DNA from: Amycolatopsis sp. cg9
Lineage (GTDB): Bacteria > Actinomycetota > Actinomycetes > Mycobacteriales > Pseudonocardiaceae
Length of the DNA: 64,000 nucleotides
Direction: 5' to 3'
Assembly (NCBI RefSeq): GCF_041346945.1
Contig: NZ_CP166850.1
Location: 5,626,501 to 5,690,500 of the forward strand
The notes beneath the pieces were generated by a model. It saw only the letters and a list, made by a program, of their open reading frames with translations, was not told the origin of the DNA and searched no databases. Made by a program: the position numbers and the translations under genes. Shown here piece by piece: positions 18,587 to 30,671 of the stretch. Numbering within the stretch: position 1 is the first letter of the stretch; every line of letters begins with the position of its first letter.

Positions 18587-19398
18587 AAAAGACGGAGGCG
18601 GGTGACCAGGCGGGCGGCGACATGCCCCGCGCCACGCACCCGCACGTCCCGTCGCAGGTCAGCGCCGACGGCAAGACCCGGCAAGAGGTCGCCCGGCTGC
18701 TCCTGGAACAGGGTCCCATGACCGCCGTCGTGGTCGCCGAGCAGCTCGGGATCAGCCCGGCGGCCGTCCGCCGGCACCTGGACGCGCTGCTCGCGGACGG
18801 CGAAGCCGAGACGCGCGACGCGCCCCGCCGAGGACCCCGGGGCCGGGGTCGTCCGGCGAAGCTGTTCCTGCTCACCGAGCCCGGCCGCGCCCGCTTCGGC
18901 CACGCCTACGACGACCTCGCCGTCTCCGCCATCCGCTTCCTCGCCGAGCACGCCGGCGAAGACGCCGTACGCGCCTTCGCCGAGCAGCGCGTCGAGAAGC
19001 TGGTCGGCCCGCACCGCCCCGCGATCACCGGTTCGAGTGATCCGGCGGCACGCGCGGAGGCCTTGGCGACCGCGCTGAGCAGGGAGGGCTACGCTGCGTC
19101 GACCCGTCAGGTCGGCGCGCCGGCTCCTGGCCAGAACGTAGGAGCGCAGCTCTGTCAGCACCACTGTCCCGTCGCCCACGTCGCCGCGGAGTTCCCGCAG
19201 CTGTGCGAGGCCGAGACGGAGGCGTTCGCGCGGTTGCTGGGCACCCACGTCCAGCGGCTGGCGACCATCGCACGCGGTGATTCCGCGTGCACCACACACG
19301 TGCCCGTCACGACGGGTAACCCGGCCCATCCCGAGCCGGGAAGCACGGTGCCCACAGGGCGCGAAGCACGGATCCCGAATGGAGGGAAACCCGCATGA
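18583..19398 (+). CDS. sufR: Iron-sulfur cluster regulator SufR
   Basis: DeoR/ArsR-like winged-helix repressor that senses its own Fe-S cluster and controls the suf operon. The 271-residue protein has the [22 protein letters not shown] (near residue 55), a basic wing ([17 protein letters not shown]), and a C-terminal cluster-binding region with three cysteines ([12 protein letters not shown] and FPQLCEAE, near residues 190-208). GTG at 18583 is chosen because it lies just after the likely transcription start; ATG at 18622 would also keep the whole HTH. Its stop overlaps the sufB ATG by four bases. It diverges from mptB. Confidence 0.9.
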   Translation: MKKTEAGDQAGGDMPRATHPHVPSQVSADGKTRQEVARLLLEQGPMTAVVVAEQLGISPAAVRRHLDALLADGEAETRDAPRRGPRGRGRPAKLFLLTEPGRARFGHAYDDLAVSAIRFLAEHAGEDAVRAFAEQRVEKLVGPHRPAITGSSDPAARAEALATALSREGYAASTRQVGAPAPGQNVGAQLCQHHCPVAHVAAEFPQLCEAETEAFARLLGTHVQRLATIARGDSACTTHVPVTTGNPAHPEPGSTVPTGREARIPNGGKPA

Positions 19399-20843
19399 CT
19401 GCCGCTGCCGAGCAGCGCACTCCCACCACCGCGCCACTGAGCCAGGAAGAGACCATCGAGTCCCTTGGCAAGTACGCGTTCGGCTGGGCCGACTCCGACG
19501 AGGCGGGCTCGACCGCCCGCCGCGGGCTGAACGAGGACGTCGTCACCGACATCTCCTCGAAGAAGTCCGAGCCGGAGTGGATGCGCGAAGCGCGACTCAA
19601 GGCGCTCAAGCTCTTCGAGAAGAAGCCCATGCCCAACTGGGGGGCCGACCTCTCCGGGATCGACTTCGAGAACATCAAGTACTTCGTGCGGTCCACGGAG
19701 AAGCAGGCCACCTCCTGGGAGGAACTGCCCGAGGACATCAAGAACACGTACGACAAGCTCGGCATCCCCGAGGCGGAGAAGCAGCGCCTCGTCGCCGGTG
19801 TCGCCGCGCAGTACGAGTCCGAGGTCGTCTACCACCAGATCCGCGAGGACCTGGAGGAGCAGGGCGTCCTGTTCCTGGACACCGACTCCGCGCTCAAGGA
19901 GCACCCGGAGCTGTTCCAGGAGTACTTCGGCTCGGTCATCCCGGCCGGCGACAACAAGTTCTCCGCGCTGAACACGGCGGTGTGGTCCGGCGGCTCGTTC
20001 ATCTACGTGCCGAAGGGCGTGCACGTCGAGATCCCGCTGCAGGCCTACTTCCGGATCAACACCGAGAACATGGGCCAGTTCGAGCGCACCCTGATCATCG
20101 TCGACGAAGACGCCTACGTGCACTACGTCGAGGGCTGCACGGCGCCGATCTACCAGTCCGACTCGCTGCACTCGGCGGTCGTGGAGATCATCGTCAAGAA
20201 GGGCGCCCGCTGCCGCTACACGACCATCCAGAACTGGTCGAACAACGTCTACAACCTGGTCACCAAGCGCGCCAAGTGCGAAGCGGGCGCGACCATGGAA
20301 TGGATCGACGGCAACATCGGTTCCAAGGTGACGATGAAGTACCCGTCGGTGTTCCTCATGGGCGAGCACGCCAAGGGCGAGGTCCTGTCGGTCGCGTTCG
20401 CGGGCGAGGGCCAGCACCAGGACGCGGGCGCCAAGATGGAGCACCTCGCGCCGTACACGTCCTCGACCATCGTGTCGAAGTCGGTCGCGCGCGGCGGCGG
20501 CCGGACCTCCTACCGCGGCCTGGTCAAGGTCGCGAAGCGGGCGCACCACTCGCGCTCCAGCGTGGTCTGCGACGCCCTGCTCGTCGACACCATCTCGCGG
20601 TCGGACACGTACCCGTACGTCGACATCCGCAACGACGAGGTGTCGATGGGCCACGAGGCCACGGTGTCCAAGGTCAGCGAGGACCAGCTGTTCTACCTGA
20701 TGTCGCGCGGCCTCGACGAGGCCGAAGCGATGGCGATGATCGTGCGCGGCTTCGTGGAGCCGATCGCCCGTGAGCTGCCGATGGAGTACGCGCTCGAGCT
20801 GAACCGCCTGATCGAGCTCCAGATGGAAGGGTCCGTCGGCTAG
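19395..20843 (+). CDS. sufB: Fe-S cluster scaffold subunit SufB
   Basis: Core of the SufBC2D scaffold on which iron-sulfur clusters are assembled. The 482-residue protein shows the SufB beta-helix core with [20 protein letters not shown] (near residue 275) and conserved C-terminal residues in [19 protein letters not shown]. It is a normal full-length protein with no intein, unlike the M. tuberculosis homologue. Translation is coupled to sufR through an ATGA overlap. Confidence 0.97.
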   Translation: MTAAAEQRTPTTAPLSQEETIESLGKYAFGWADSDEAGSTARRGLNEDVVTDISSKKSEPEWMREARLKALKLFEKKPMPNWGADLSGIDFENIKYFVRSTEKQATSWEELPEDIKNTYDKLGIPEAEKQRLVAGVAAQYESEVVYHQIREDLEEQGVLFLDTDSALKEHPELFQEYFGSVIPAGDNKFSALNTAVWSGGSFIYVPKGVHVEIPLQAYFRINTENMGQFERTLIIVDEDAYVHYVEGCTAPIYQSDSLHSAVVEIIVKKGARCRYTTIQNWSNNVYNLVTKRAKCEAGATMEWIDGNIGSKVTMKYPSVFLMGEHAKGEVLSVAFAGEGQHQDAGAKMEHLAPYTSSTIVSKSVARGGGRTSYRGLVKVAKRAHHSRSSVVCDALLVDTISRSDTYPYVDIRNDEVSMGHEATVSKVSEDQLFYLMSRGLDEAEAMAMIVRGFVEPIARELPMEYALELNRLIELQMEGSVG

Positions 20844-20845
20844 TC

Positions 20846-22018
20846 ATGTCGGTTACCGAGAACAACGTTTCCGAAGCTCTTCGCGAGGGGGCCGTCATTC
20901 CGGCGGCCTCCCGCGCGGAGCGCTTCACCTCCTACGACGTCGAGGCCTTCGAGGTCCCGGGCGGCCGTGAGGAGAACTGGCGCTTCACGCCGATGAAGCG
21001 CCTTCGCGGCCTGCACGACGGCAGCGCGACCGCCACCGGCGAGATCACCCTGGACGCCGACGCGGCGGACGAGCTGAAGATCGAGTCGGTCGGCCGCGAC
21101 GACTCGCGCCTCGGCGAGGCCGGCGTCCCGAGCGACCGGATCGCCGCGCAGGCGTACTCGGCGTTCACCACGGCCACCGTCGTGACGGTGCCGAAGGAGA
21201 CCAAGGCGTCGAAGCCGTCCGTGCTGCGGATCCACGGCCCGGGCGAGGGCGAGGTCGCCTACGGGCACCTGCAGGTCCGCGCCGAGGCGTTCGCCGAGGC
21301 CGTCATCGTGCTCGACCACGTCGGCTCCGGCACCTACGCCGACAACGTCGAGTTCGTCATCGGCGACGGCGCCAAGGTCACCGTGGTCAGCGTCCAGGAC
21401 TGGGCCGACGACGCGGTGCACGTCTCCGAGCAGCACCTGAAGCTGGGCCGCGACGCCGCACTGCGGCACACCGTGATCACCCTCGGCGGCGACCTCGTCC
21501 GGATCTCGCCCACCGCGACCTTCGCGGACAAGGGCGGCGACGTCGAGATGCTCGGCGTCTACTTCGCGGACAAGGGCCAGCACCAGGAGCACCGCCTCTT
21601 CGTCGACCACGCGGTGCCGAACTGCAAGTCGCGCGTGATGTACAAGGGCGCGCTGCAGGGCGAGGGCGCGCACGCGGTCTGGATCGGCGACGTCCTGATC
21701 CGCGCCGCGGCCGAGGCCACCGACACCTACGAGCTCAACCGCAACCTGGTGCTCACGCCCGGGGCGCGCGCGGACTCGGTGCCGAACCTCGAGATCGAGA
21801 CCGGCGAGATCGAAGGCGCCGGCCACGCGAGCGCGACGGGAAGGTTCGACGACGAGCAGTTGTTCTACCTCCAGTCGCGCGGGATCGCCGAAGAAGCCGC
21901 GCGGCGCCTGGTCGTGCGCGGGTTCTTCCACGAGATCCTGGTGAAGATCGACGTCCCCGAGGTGCGCGAGCGCCTCGAAGCCGCGATCGAGGCCGAGCTC
22001 GAAGCCGTTGGCGCCTGA
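20846..22018 (+). CDS. sufD: Fe-S cluster scaffold subunit SufD
   Basis: Partner of SufB in the SufBC2D complex, needed for iron entry. The 390-residue protein shares the beta-helix fold and the C-terminal signature [20 protein letters not shown] followed by GFFHEIL. The late His that matters for function is present in [18 protein letters not shown] (near residue 250). The ATG is two bases after the sufB stop. Confidence 0.96.
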   Translation: MSVTENNVSEALREGAVIPAASRAERFTSYDVEAFEVPGGREENWRFTPMKRLRGLHDGSATATGEITLDADAADELKIESVGRDDSRLGEAGVPSDRIAAQAYSAFTTATVVTVPKETKASKPSVLRIHGPGEGEVAYGHLQVRAEAFAEAVIVLDHVGSGTYADNVEFVIGDGAKVTVVSVQDWADDAVHVSEQHLKLGRDAALRHTVITLGGDLVRISPTATFADKGGDVEMLGVYFADKGQHQEHRLFVDHAVPNCKSRVMYKGALQGEGAHAVWIGDVLIRAAAEATDTYELNRNLVLTPGARADSVPNLEIETGEIEGAGHASATGRFDDEQLFYLQSRGIAEEAARRLVVRGFFHEILVKIDVPEVRERLEAAIEAELEAVGA

Positions 22019-22050
22019 CGCCGTCCACCACAGACTTTAGGAAACGAAGA

Positions 22051-24596
<2,546 letters not shown>

Positions 24597-24600
<4 letters not shown>

Positions 24601-24998
24601 CCGAAGACACCGCCACCGACGCTCGCGAGGGCCGGACCGCCGCCGACCTCGACGCCGAGACCACGGCCACGCAGGACCTCGACCTCGCCAAGCTCGAGGA
24701 CGTCGAGGAAGCCATGCGCGACGTCGTCGACCCGGAACTCGGCATCAACGTCGTCGACCTCGGCCTCGTCTACGACATCCGCGTCGAGCCGGACAACACC
24801 GCCACCATCGACATGACGCTCACGTCCGCGGCCTGCCCGCTGACCGACGTCATCGAGGACCAGACGTCGGCCGCGCTGACCAGCGGCGGGCTGGTCAAGG
24901 ACTTCCGGATCAACTGGGTCTGGATGCCGCCGTGGGGCCCGGAGAAGATCACCGAGGACGGCCGCGAGCAGCTGCGCGCCCTCGGCTTCACCGTCTGA
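24597..24998 (+). CDS. sufT: SufT/MIP18-family Fe-S maturation protein (DUF59)
   Basis: Auxiliary iron-sulfur carrier or maturation factor of the DUF59/PaaD-like family, the usual last gene of actinobacterial suf operons. The 133-residue protein has a variable acidic N-terminus of about 35 residues and then the signature VVDPELGINVVDLGLVYDI and MTLTSAACPLTDVIEDQ with the conserved Cys (near residue 83). The ATG overlaps the sufU stop. The 3' end overlaps the opposing DUF4184 gene by 11 bases. Confidence 0.93.
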
Positions 24999-25773
24999 GT
25001 ACCTTCGCGCCGAGCGGGTCACCCTCCGGGGTGGCCCGCTTTGTGTATAACGCCCTATACCAGGCGGCCGCGTAGAGGACGAGCGCGGCGAGGAACCCGC
25101 TGCCGGCGCCGGTGACCGCGAGGTAGGTCGCGTTGCCGAAGACGCCCGCCCCGGTCATCGGGTCGTGGTGGGCGAGGAACGGCACCACCTCGATCGCCAC
25201 GCCGGCCACCGCGCCGGCGGCCAGGAACGTGAGCACGGGCTTGCGGTGCCGGGTGCCCCGCGGCGCCGGTCCGGTGGGCGCGGTGCGGTACCAGCGGCGC
25301 AGCCACCAGGCGAGCACCGCGGCGCCGGCGATCGTGCTGACCAGCTGGATCAGGCGCCCGACGTCGACCCCGGTGACCAGCGGGATCCGCAGAAACGGAA
25401 AACCGCCGCTTTCGTGGGTGAAGGCGTCCCACCCGACGTGCGTGGCGGCGCCGAGCACGAGTGAGAGGGCGATCCACCCCGGCCGCTTCCAGCTGAAGTG
25501 GCGGGGTATGCGTTCGGCCAGCGGTCGTGGAGCCAGCGCGAGCAGCGGCCGCTTCAGGAAGCCGTGGAAGACGGCCAGGATCGCCAGGGCGAGAAGCGGG
25601 TCGAGCCAGAGGACCGAAGCGAGCTCGTGGGTCTTCGTCAGCCCGATCCCGGGCAGCCGCGGCACGAACCAGAAGACGTCGGGAGCGACCGACCCGGCGA
25701 CGAGCGCGGAGGGCACCAACGGCCGTTTCGCCAGCGGCAGCACGGCGGCGGGATGACTCAGCGTGAACGGCAC
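24988..25773 (-). CDS. DUF4184 family membrane protein
   Basis: A 261-residue polytopic membrane protein, about six helices, whose opening MPFTLSHPAAVLPLAKRPL is the hallmark of the DUF4184 family. That stretch resembles the metal-site start of membrane-bound hydrolases (YdjM/LexA-binding and phospholipase C-like), but no activity is established. Further conserved polar residues are in GAATHVGWDAFTHESGG (near residue 108). Monocistronic, convergent with the suf operon. Confidence 0.8.
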   Translation of the reverse strand: MPFTLSHPAAVLPLAKRPLVPSALVAGSVAPDVFWFVPRLPGIGLTKTHELASVLWLDPLLALAILAVFHGFLKRPLLALAPRPLAERIPRHFSWKRPGWIALSLVLGAATHVGWDAFTHESGGFPFLRIPLVTGVDVGRLIQLVSTIAGAAVLAWWLRRWYRTAPTGPAPRGTRHRKPVLTFLAAGAVAGVAIEVVPFLAHHDPMTGAGVFGNATYLAVTGAGSGFLAALVLYAAAWYRALYTKRATPEGDPLGAKVLRR

Positions 25774-25790
25774 CCGGTTAGTATCCCGGG

Positions 25791-26123
25791 GTGGTCCTGC
25801 GGTCGATCCTCCTGTTCCTCGCGGCCGCGATCTGCGAGATCGGCGGCGCGTGGCTGATCTGGCAGGGCGTCCGCGAGAACCGCGGCTGGCTCTGGATCGG
25901 CGGCGGCATCGTGGCCCTGGGCGTGTACGGCTTCGTGGCGACGCTCCAGCCGGACGCCCACTTCGGCCGCATCCTGGCCGCTTACGGCGGGGTGTTCGTC
26001 GCGGGTTCGCTGGCGTGGGGGATGGTGGCGGACGGTTACCGGCCGGACCGGTACGACGTGATCGGGGCGTTGCTGTGCTTGGCCGGGGTCGCGGTGATCA
26101 TGTACGCGCCGCGGACGGGGTAA
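25791..26123 (+). CDS. UPF0060/YnfA family small membrane protein
   Basis: A 110-residue protein with four helices and the YnfA signatures [38 protein letters not shown] and [19 protein letters not shown]. The family resembles small multidrug resistance exporters, but transport has been shown only for some members. The GTG start has a weak GGGGTG site. Only 17 bases separate it from the divergent DUF4184 gene, so the promoter must be compact or lie inside that gene. Confidence 0.9.
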   Translation: MVLRSILLFLAAAICEIGGAWLIWQGVRENRGWLWIGGGIVALGVYGFVATLQPDAHFGRILAAYGGVFVAGSLAWGMVADGYRPDRYDVIGALLCLAGVAVIMYAPRTG

Positions 26124-26152
26124 CGGCGCAGGTCGGGACTCGATAGATCACC

Positions 26153-26923
26153 GTGACCGAACCCGCGTTCCCCGCCGCGCCGCCGAAGCGCCGCCGGATC
26201 CCCCCGGTCCTCGTCGGGTGGCTCGTCGTGCTGCTGCTCGGGTTCGGGGCCACCGGTTACGGCCTGGGCACGGATTTCCGCGACTACCGGGCCTACCGGG
26301 TCCCGGGGATGGCGATGAGCCCCACCCTGAAGCCGGGGGATTCGGCCGTCGTGCGCGTCCGCCACGGCGAGGACGTCCACCGCGGGGATCCGGTCCTGTT
26401 CGACCGCGGTGCGTTCGCCCACCCGGATTCCGCCGGGCCCTCGGCGTTTCGGGTCGTCGCGGTCGCCGGGGATGTCGTCGCGTGCTGCACCGGCGGGCGG
26501 CTGTCGGTCGACGGCGAGCCGATCACCGAGACCTACCTCAGCCAGGACGAGTACGCGCACGATCCGGCCGCCACCACGCCGTACCTCACGCGCCTGCACG
26601 AGGGCACGGTGTTCGTGCTCGGGGACGAGCGGGGGCGGGCCCGCGATTCACGCTTCCTCGGGGTCGTCCCGCTTTCCGCGGTCACCGGGTTCGTGGTCGG
26701 CACCGGATCGGTGCTGCGCCCGGCACCGCTGGCCCGCACGAACGCGTTCACCGACGCGGGCCTGCCGGGAACCCCGTACGCCGACGGAACCCTGACCGGT
26801 TTGCGGTGGTGGGTCGTGGGCGGGGCGGCGCTGTCCGTCGCCGGGCTCACCGGGCTGATCGTGGCCGCCTTCCGGCGCGCCGGAAGACGACGAAGAGCAG
26901 TCGCAGGCCCACCAGTGCGCTGA
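26153..26923 (+). CDS. S26 signal peptidase-like protein, catalytic Lys absent
   Basis: The 256-residue protein has the type I signal peptidase layout: N-terminal helix (VLVGWLVVLLLGFGATGYGL, residues 20-40), box B with the Ser nucleophile (VPGMAMSPTLKPGDSAVV, near residue 57), box D FRVVAVAGDVV (near residue 102), box E LGDERGRARDSRFLGVVP (near 160) and an extra C-terminal helix. In box D the usual catalytic lysine before Arg is Phe (AFRVV instead of xKRV). The Ser and the GDxRxxSxDS-type box are kept. It may be inactive, use another base, or cleave a special substrate. The start follows the YnfA gene by 29 bases. The end overlaps the opposing kinase gene by 77 bases. Confidence 0.75.
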   Translation: MTEPAFPAAPPKRRRIPPVLVGWLVVLLLGFGATGYGLGTDFRDYRAYRVPGMAMSPTLKPGDSAVVRVRHGEDVHRGDPVLFDRGAFAHPDSAGPSAFRVVAVAGDVVACCTGGRLSVDGEPITETYLSQDEYAHDPAATTPYLTRLHEGTVFVLGDERGRARDSRFLGVVPLSAVTGFVVGTGSVLRPAPLARTNAFTDAGLPGTPYADGTLTGLRWWVVGGAALSVAGLTGLIVAAFRRAGRRRRAVAGPPVR

Positions 26924-28781
26924 TCACCAGCAGGTTGTAGCCGAACACCTGGTGCAGCGTCAGGTCCGGCAGGATCCGCGGCCCGCCGCTGCCGCTCAGC
27001 AGCAACACCGCCATCAGGCCCGTCGCCGCGCCCACGAAGGCCAGCAGGACCTCGTGGACCAGGCCCGTCACCACGTCGCGGTCGCGCTCGTCCGAGAACA
27101 GCCGGACGTTGACCGACAGCCGGCCTTCCTCCAGGGCCGCGCCGATGCGGTCGACGCGGCGGGGGAGGCGGCGCAGCACCGGCAGCAGCGCCAGCACCTC
27201 GTTGACCGCCGTGCGGCGCAGGGGTTCCGGGCGCAGGCCCGCGCCGACCTGCTCGGCGGCGAACGCGCGGGACTCGGCCATCACGTCGAAGCCGGGGTCG
27301 AGGGCGGCGAGCGTGCCTTCCACCGTCGCCAGCGCGCGGAAGACCGCGGCCACCGGGGGTGGCACGCTCAGGCGGAAGTCCGCGACGACCCGGAACAGGC
27401 TGGTGAACAGGTCGATGCCGGGGGTGCGGCCGGGGCCGAAGTGGCGGGCGACCAGGGCACCCAGCGCGCGTTCGAGGCGCTGCTCGTCGATGTCGCCGGT
27501 GCGGTCGACGATCTCCAGCAGCCCGTCGCTCAGGGCCGCCGGGTCGCCGCGGTCCAGGGCCAGCACCAGGTTCTGCAGGCCGCCGCGGAGACCGGCGTCG
27601 AGGCGGCCGACCGAGCCGAAGTCGAGCAGGCCCAGGCGGCCGCCGGGCAGGAGCATGAGGTTGCCCGGGTGCGGGTCGGCGTGGAAGACGCCGCCGATCA
27701 TCACCTGGTCGAGCAGGCAGCGCAGCAACGACCGCGCGAGCCGCTTGCGTTCGGCGGGCGGCGCCGTCTCCACGGGCGCGCCGGCCAGCCGGGACATGAC
27801 CAGGACGCGCTCGGTGGACAGTGCTTTGTGGACGGACGGCAGCACGACGTCCGGGCCGGAAGTGGCGGCCACGGCGGCGATGTTGCGTGCCTCGATGGTG
27901 AAGTCGAGCTCCTCGGCCAGCGCCTCGGCGAACCCGTCGGCCAGCTCGGCGACGCCGAGCGAGCGCGCCCAGTCCGCGCGTTCCTCCAGGGCCGCGGCCA
28001 CGCGCCGGACGATGTCGATGTCGCGCTCGGCCTGCTCCCGCACGCCGGGGCGCTGGACCTTCACCACGACGTCCTCGCCGCCGCGCAGTTTCGCCCGGTA
28101 GACCTGCGCGACCGACGCGGCCGCGAGCGGTTCGGGGTCGAACTCGGCGAAGACTTCGTCGGGGGAGCCGCCGAGTTCGGCGGTCAGCACGGCCCACACG
28201 GCGTCGGCGCGGGCGGGCGCGACCTTGTCCTGCAGCTTCGCGAGCTCGTCGACGAACACCGGCGGCAGCAGGTCCGCACGCGTCGAAAGCAGCTGGCCGA
28301 GCTTCACGAACGTCACGCCGCCCTCTTCCAGCGCCTGGCGCAGGGAGCGGGCGAGCTTGGCGTGCCGCCCCGGCGCGAGGTCGGGGTCGCGGCGGCCGGC
28401 CAGGAAGCGGCCGAGGCCGTGCTTGATGGCGATCCGGCTGATCTGCGAGTACCGGCGGGCGCGCGTGGTCTTGGCGCGCAGGGCGCGCAGCCGGAGCCCG
28501 TCCGGCAGCGCCATCTCCGCGACGAAGAGGAACAGCAGCGTCGCGAGGAAAGCGCTGCCCGCCAACGGGATCAGCAGGCCGAGGGCCGCGCCGCCGTTGC
28601 GCAGCAGGGAAACCGGGAACGCCTGCGCGATCCCGCCCGCGACGAGCCAGCCGAACGCGGCGCCGCACAACGCCCGCGCGGTGCCGATCCGGACGCCGAG
28701 CACCCGCCGCGACGCCACCACGAGCGGCCACAGCACCAGCGCGTACAAGGGGAGGGTCAGCAGCCCCAGCAGGATGTCCAC
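26847..28781 (-). CDS. ABC1/UbiB family atypical kinase
   Basis: AarF/UbiB-type membrane-associated ATPase/kinase, linked in other organisms to quinone biosynthesis or lipid traffic. The 644-residue protein begins with three or four helices, then the KxGQ motif VTFVKLGQLLSTRADLLPP (near residue 155), the Ala-rich loop LAAASVAQVYRAKL (near 215), catalytic loop HADPHPGN (near 360) and LLDFGSVGRL, and ends with two helices (VHEVLLAFVGAATGLMAVLL and NLLVISALVGLRLLFVVFRR). An extra N-terminal membrane region is common in actinobacterial members. Starts at GTG. Confidence 0.88.
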   Translation of the reverse strand: MDILLGLLTLPLYALVLWPLVVASRRVLGVRIGTARALCGAAFGWLVAGGIAQAFPVSLLRNGGAALGLLIPLAGSAFLATLLFLFVAEMALPDGLRLRALRAKTTRARRYSQISRIAIKHGLGRFLAGRRDPDLAPGRHAKLARSLRQALEEGGVTFVKLGQLLSTRADLLPPVFVDELAKLQDKVAPARADAVWAVLTAELGGSPDEVFAEFDPEPLAAASVAQVYRAKLRGGEDVVVKVQRPGVREQAERDIDIVRRVAAALEERADWARSLGVAELADGFAEALAEELDFTIEARNIAAVAATSGPDVVLPSVHKALSTERVLVMSRLAGAPVETAPPAERKRLARSLLRCLLDQVMIGGVFHADPHPGNLMLLPGGRLGLLDFGSVGRLDAGLRGGLQNLVLALDRGDPAALSDGLLEIVDRTGDIDEQRLERALGALVARHFGPGRTPGIDLFTSLFRVVADFRLSVPPPVAAVFRALATVEGTLAALDPGFDVMAESRAFAAEQVGAGLRPEPLRRTAVNEVLALLPVLRRLPRRVDRIGAALEEGRLSVNVRLFSDERDRDVVTGLVHEVLLAFVGAATGLMAVLLLSGSGGPRILPDLTLHQVFGYNLLVISALVGLRLLFVVFRRAGRRPRSAR

Positions 28782-28950
28782 GCCGGAGAGCAGACCACGC
28801 CGGCGGGGCCGGGCGGCTCACGCGGCGGCGGGACCCGGCTCCCTCCCGCGAGGGAACTACTTTCGGCCGTGGCCGCCGCCGTTGGTGGACTTCTAACCTG
28901 ATCGCTCGAACCACGGTGAAGTGTTCTCTGAATCGGACGAAGGAGACACG

Positions 28951-29484
28951 ATGGACGCACGCGTGATCGCCCGGATCGCGGCACTGGCCCTGGCGGCCCC
29001 GCTGGGCCTGGGGCTCGCGGCCGCGCCCGCTTCGGCGGCCGCAGTCACGACGTTGTACTACAGCTCGTCGGGCGCGCCGGACTACCTCGCCCAGATCGAC
29101 CAGGGCGCGGCCAACTGGAACGCCGCCGTCACCGACGTGAAGCTGGTCAAGCGGAACACGAGCGCGACGATCAAGTTCCACGAGATCCACAGCGGCGGCT
29201 CGTACACCACCACGAACGGCCACGGCCGCGGCGACATCTACCTCGACACGAGCCAGGTCGCCGAGGGCTACGACCCGACCCGGATCGCGGCGCACGAGCT
29301 CGGCCACAACCTCGGCCTGCCCGACCACTACAGCGGCCCGTGCACCGAGCTGATGTCCGGCCACGGCCCGGGCACGGCGTGCAAGAACGCCAAGCCGGAC
29401 GCGACCGAGGCGGCGAAGGTCCAGTCCCTGTGGGTGAACGGCTTCGCCGCGGCCCGCGCGGAAACCCGCGCGGTCGCGTTCTAG
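28951..29484 (+). CDS. Snapalysin family secreted metalloprotease
   Basis: Small neutral zinc protease of family M7, otherwise best known from Streptomyces. The 177-residue precursor has a signal peptide ending near APASAAAV (about residue 31). The mature part carries the zinc motif HELGHNLGLPDHY (HExxHxxGxxD, near residue 112) and one disulfide pair (GPCTELMSG and GTACKNA). The prosequence is very short or absent. AGGAGA precedes the ATG. Streptomyces snapalysin is controlled by an adjacent LysR gene; none is here. Its stop overlaps the stop of the opposing SDR gene. Confidence 0.9.
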   Translation: MDARVIARIAALALAAPLGLGLAAAPASAAAVTTLYYSSSGAPDYLAQIDQGAANWNAAVTDVKLVKRNTSATIKFHEIHSGGSYTTTNGHGRGDIYLDTSQVAEGYDPTRIAAHELGHNLGLPDHYSGPCTELMSGHGPGTACKNAKPDATEAAKVQSLWVNGFAAARAETRAVAF

Positions 29485-30164
29485 CCGGACCGGGCGACCA
29501 GCGCGCGGAAGGCGTCGAGATCGCCGACGACGTCTTCCGCGCGCCCGGCGTCCCGGTGCAGGCGGTAGTAGCGCTCGCCGATGACGTCCGGGTCCGCGAG
29601 GGGGTCGCCGGGAATCACCCCGGACGCGATCGTGACCGCCGCCGCGTGGATCCCGGCCGGGGCGAGTTCGCGGTGCAGGCCGAGCGCCCAGTTGCGGAGG
29701 CCGGCCATCGCCAGGCCCACGTTGGCCAGGAACGGCGCCGAGACCGTGGACGACACGCCCGTCGTCAGCAGCAGCGTGCCCGTGCCGCGGGCGCGCATGT
29801 CCGGCAGCACCGCGCCCACGGCGGTGATCGCGCCCAGCACGTGGAGCTCGAACTGCGCGCTCGCCGAGGCGACCGTCGTCCGCGCGGCGCCGGTGATCTC
29901 CCCGGTCGGGCTGGGGCTGTAGCTCAGGACGTCCGCCGGGCCGAAGGCGCGCTTGGCCGCGGCGAGGGCGCCGGTCAGGGCGGCGCGGTCCCGGATGTCG
30001 GCTGAGAACGCTGCGGCGGTCACACCGGCGCCGGTCAGCTCGGCGACCAGCTTTTCCGCGGTGCGGGCGACGAGCCCGACCCGGTAGCCGCGCCGGCCGA
30101 ACGCCCGGGCCACCCCCAGGCCGAGCCCCGGCCCGGCGCCCACGACGACGAGTGTTCCGGACAT
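29481..30164 (-). CDS. SDR-fold protein lacking the YxxxK motif
   Basis: A 227-residue short-chain dehydrogenase/reductase-like protein with a clear nucleotide-binding start (VVGAGPGLGLGVARAFGRRG) and the central strand LLLTTGVSSTVSAPF. Where the active-site YxxxK should follow, the sequence is ANVGLAMAGLRNW with no Tyr or Lys in register, so normal SDR chemistry is doubtful. It diverges from the HxlR regulator, which probably controls it. Confidence 0.8.
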   Translation of the reverse strand: MSGTLVVVGAGPGLGLGVARAFGRRGYRVGLVARTAEKLVAELTGAGVTAAAFSADIRDRAALTGALAAAKRAFGPADVLSYSPSPTGEITGAARTTVASASAQFELHVLGAITAVGAVLPDMRARGTGTLLLTTGVSSTVSAPFLANVGLAMAGLRNWALGLHRELAPAGIHAAAVTIASGVIPGDPLADPDVIGERYYRLHRDAGRAEDVVGDLDAFRALVARSG

Positions 30165-30267
30165 CCGCGGTCCTTCCCGTTGGTTACTGTTCGTCCGCAG
30201 TCTCGTGACCGGTGCCCGCCGGGACAAGACGGCACATTCCTGTCGGTCACGCACACGGAGGTAACCC

Positions 30268-30621
30268 ATGGCAGGCGAAGCGGCGTGCCGCCAGGTGCTG
30301 CGGAACCTCGCGCTGCTCGGGGACAAGTGGAGCCTGCCGGTCCTTGGGCACCTGCGCGCCCGGACGCTGCGGTTCGGCGAGCTCCACCGCGCGGTCGCCG
30401 GCATCTCCCAGCGCATGCTGACCTTGACCCTGCGGCAGCTGGAGCGCGACGGCCTGCTCACCCGCACCGTGCACGCGAGCGTCCCGCCGCGGGTGGACTA
30501 CGCGCTCACCTCGCTCGGCACGAGCCTGCTGGACTCCGTCGCGGCGCTCGGCGGGTGGGCCGAAACGCACCAGGGGGAGATCGCGGAGAACCGGCGCCGC
30601 TACGACGCCGCCCGGTCCTGA
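30268..30621 (+). CDS. HxlR family transcriptional regulator
   Basis: A 117-residue winged-helix regulator with the family opening ACRQVLRNLALLGDKWSLPV and recognition region GISQRMLTLTLRQLERDGLL, then the wing RTVHASVPPRVDYALTSLG. HxlR proteins often sense electrophiles or redox changes and control divergent oxidoreductase genes; the SDR gene 103 bases away fits. ATG after GGAGGTAACCC. Confidence 0.92.
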   Translation: MAGEAACRQVLRNLALLGDKWSLPVLGHLRARTLRFGELHRAVAGISQRMLTLTLRQLERDGLLTRTVHASVPPRVDYALTSLGTSLLDSVAALGGWAETHQGEIAENRRRYDAARS

Positions 30622-30671
30622 TCCACCGCGAGAGGGAGGCGCGCGCGGGGCGTGGCTGCGAAGATCGGCCG

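Noticed and set aside
18490..19437. N-terminal extension of mptB reaching through the sufR gene
   Set aside because: The extension is antisense to sufR and has no family similarity; the mannosyltransferase begins near 18489.
19395..20843. Intein in SufB as in M. tuberculosis
   Set aside because: The protein is 482 residues with uninterrupted family sequence; no intein-sized insertion.
26533..29364. Long minus-strand frame overlapping the UbiB kinase gene in another phase
   Set aside because: It is a frame-shifted shadow; the kinase motifs lie in the other frame.
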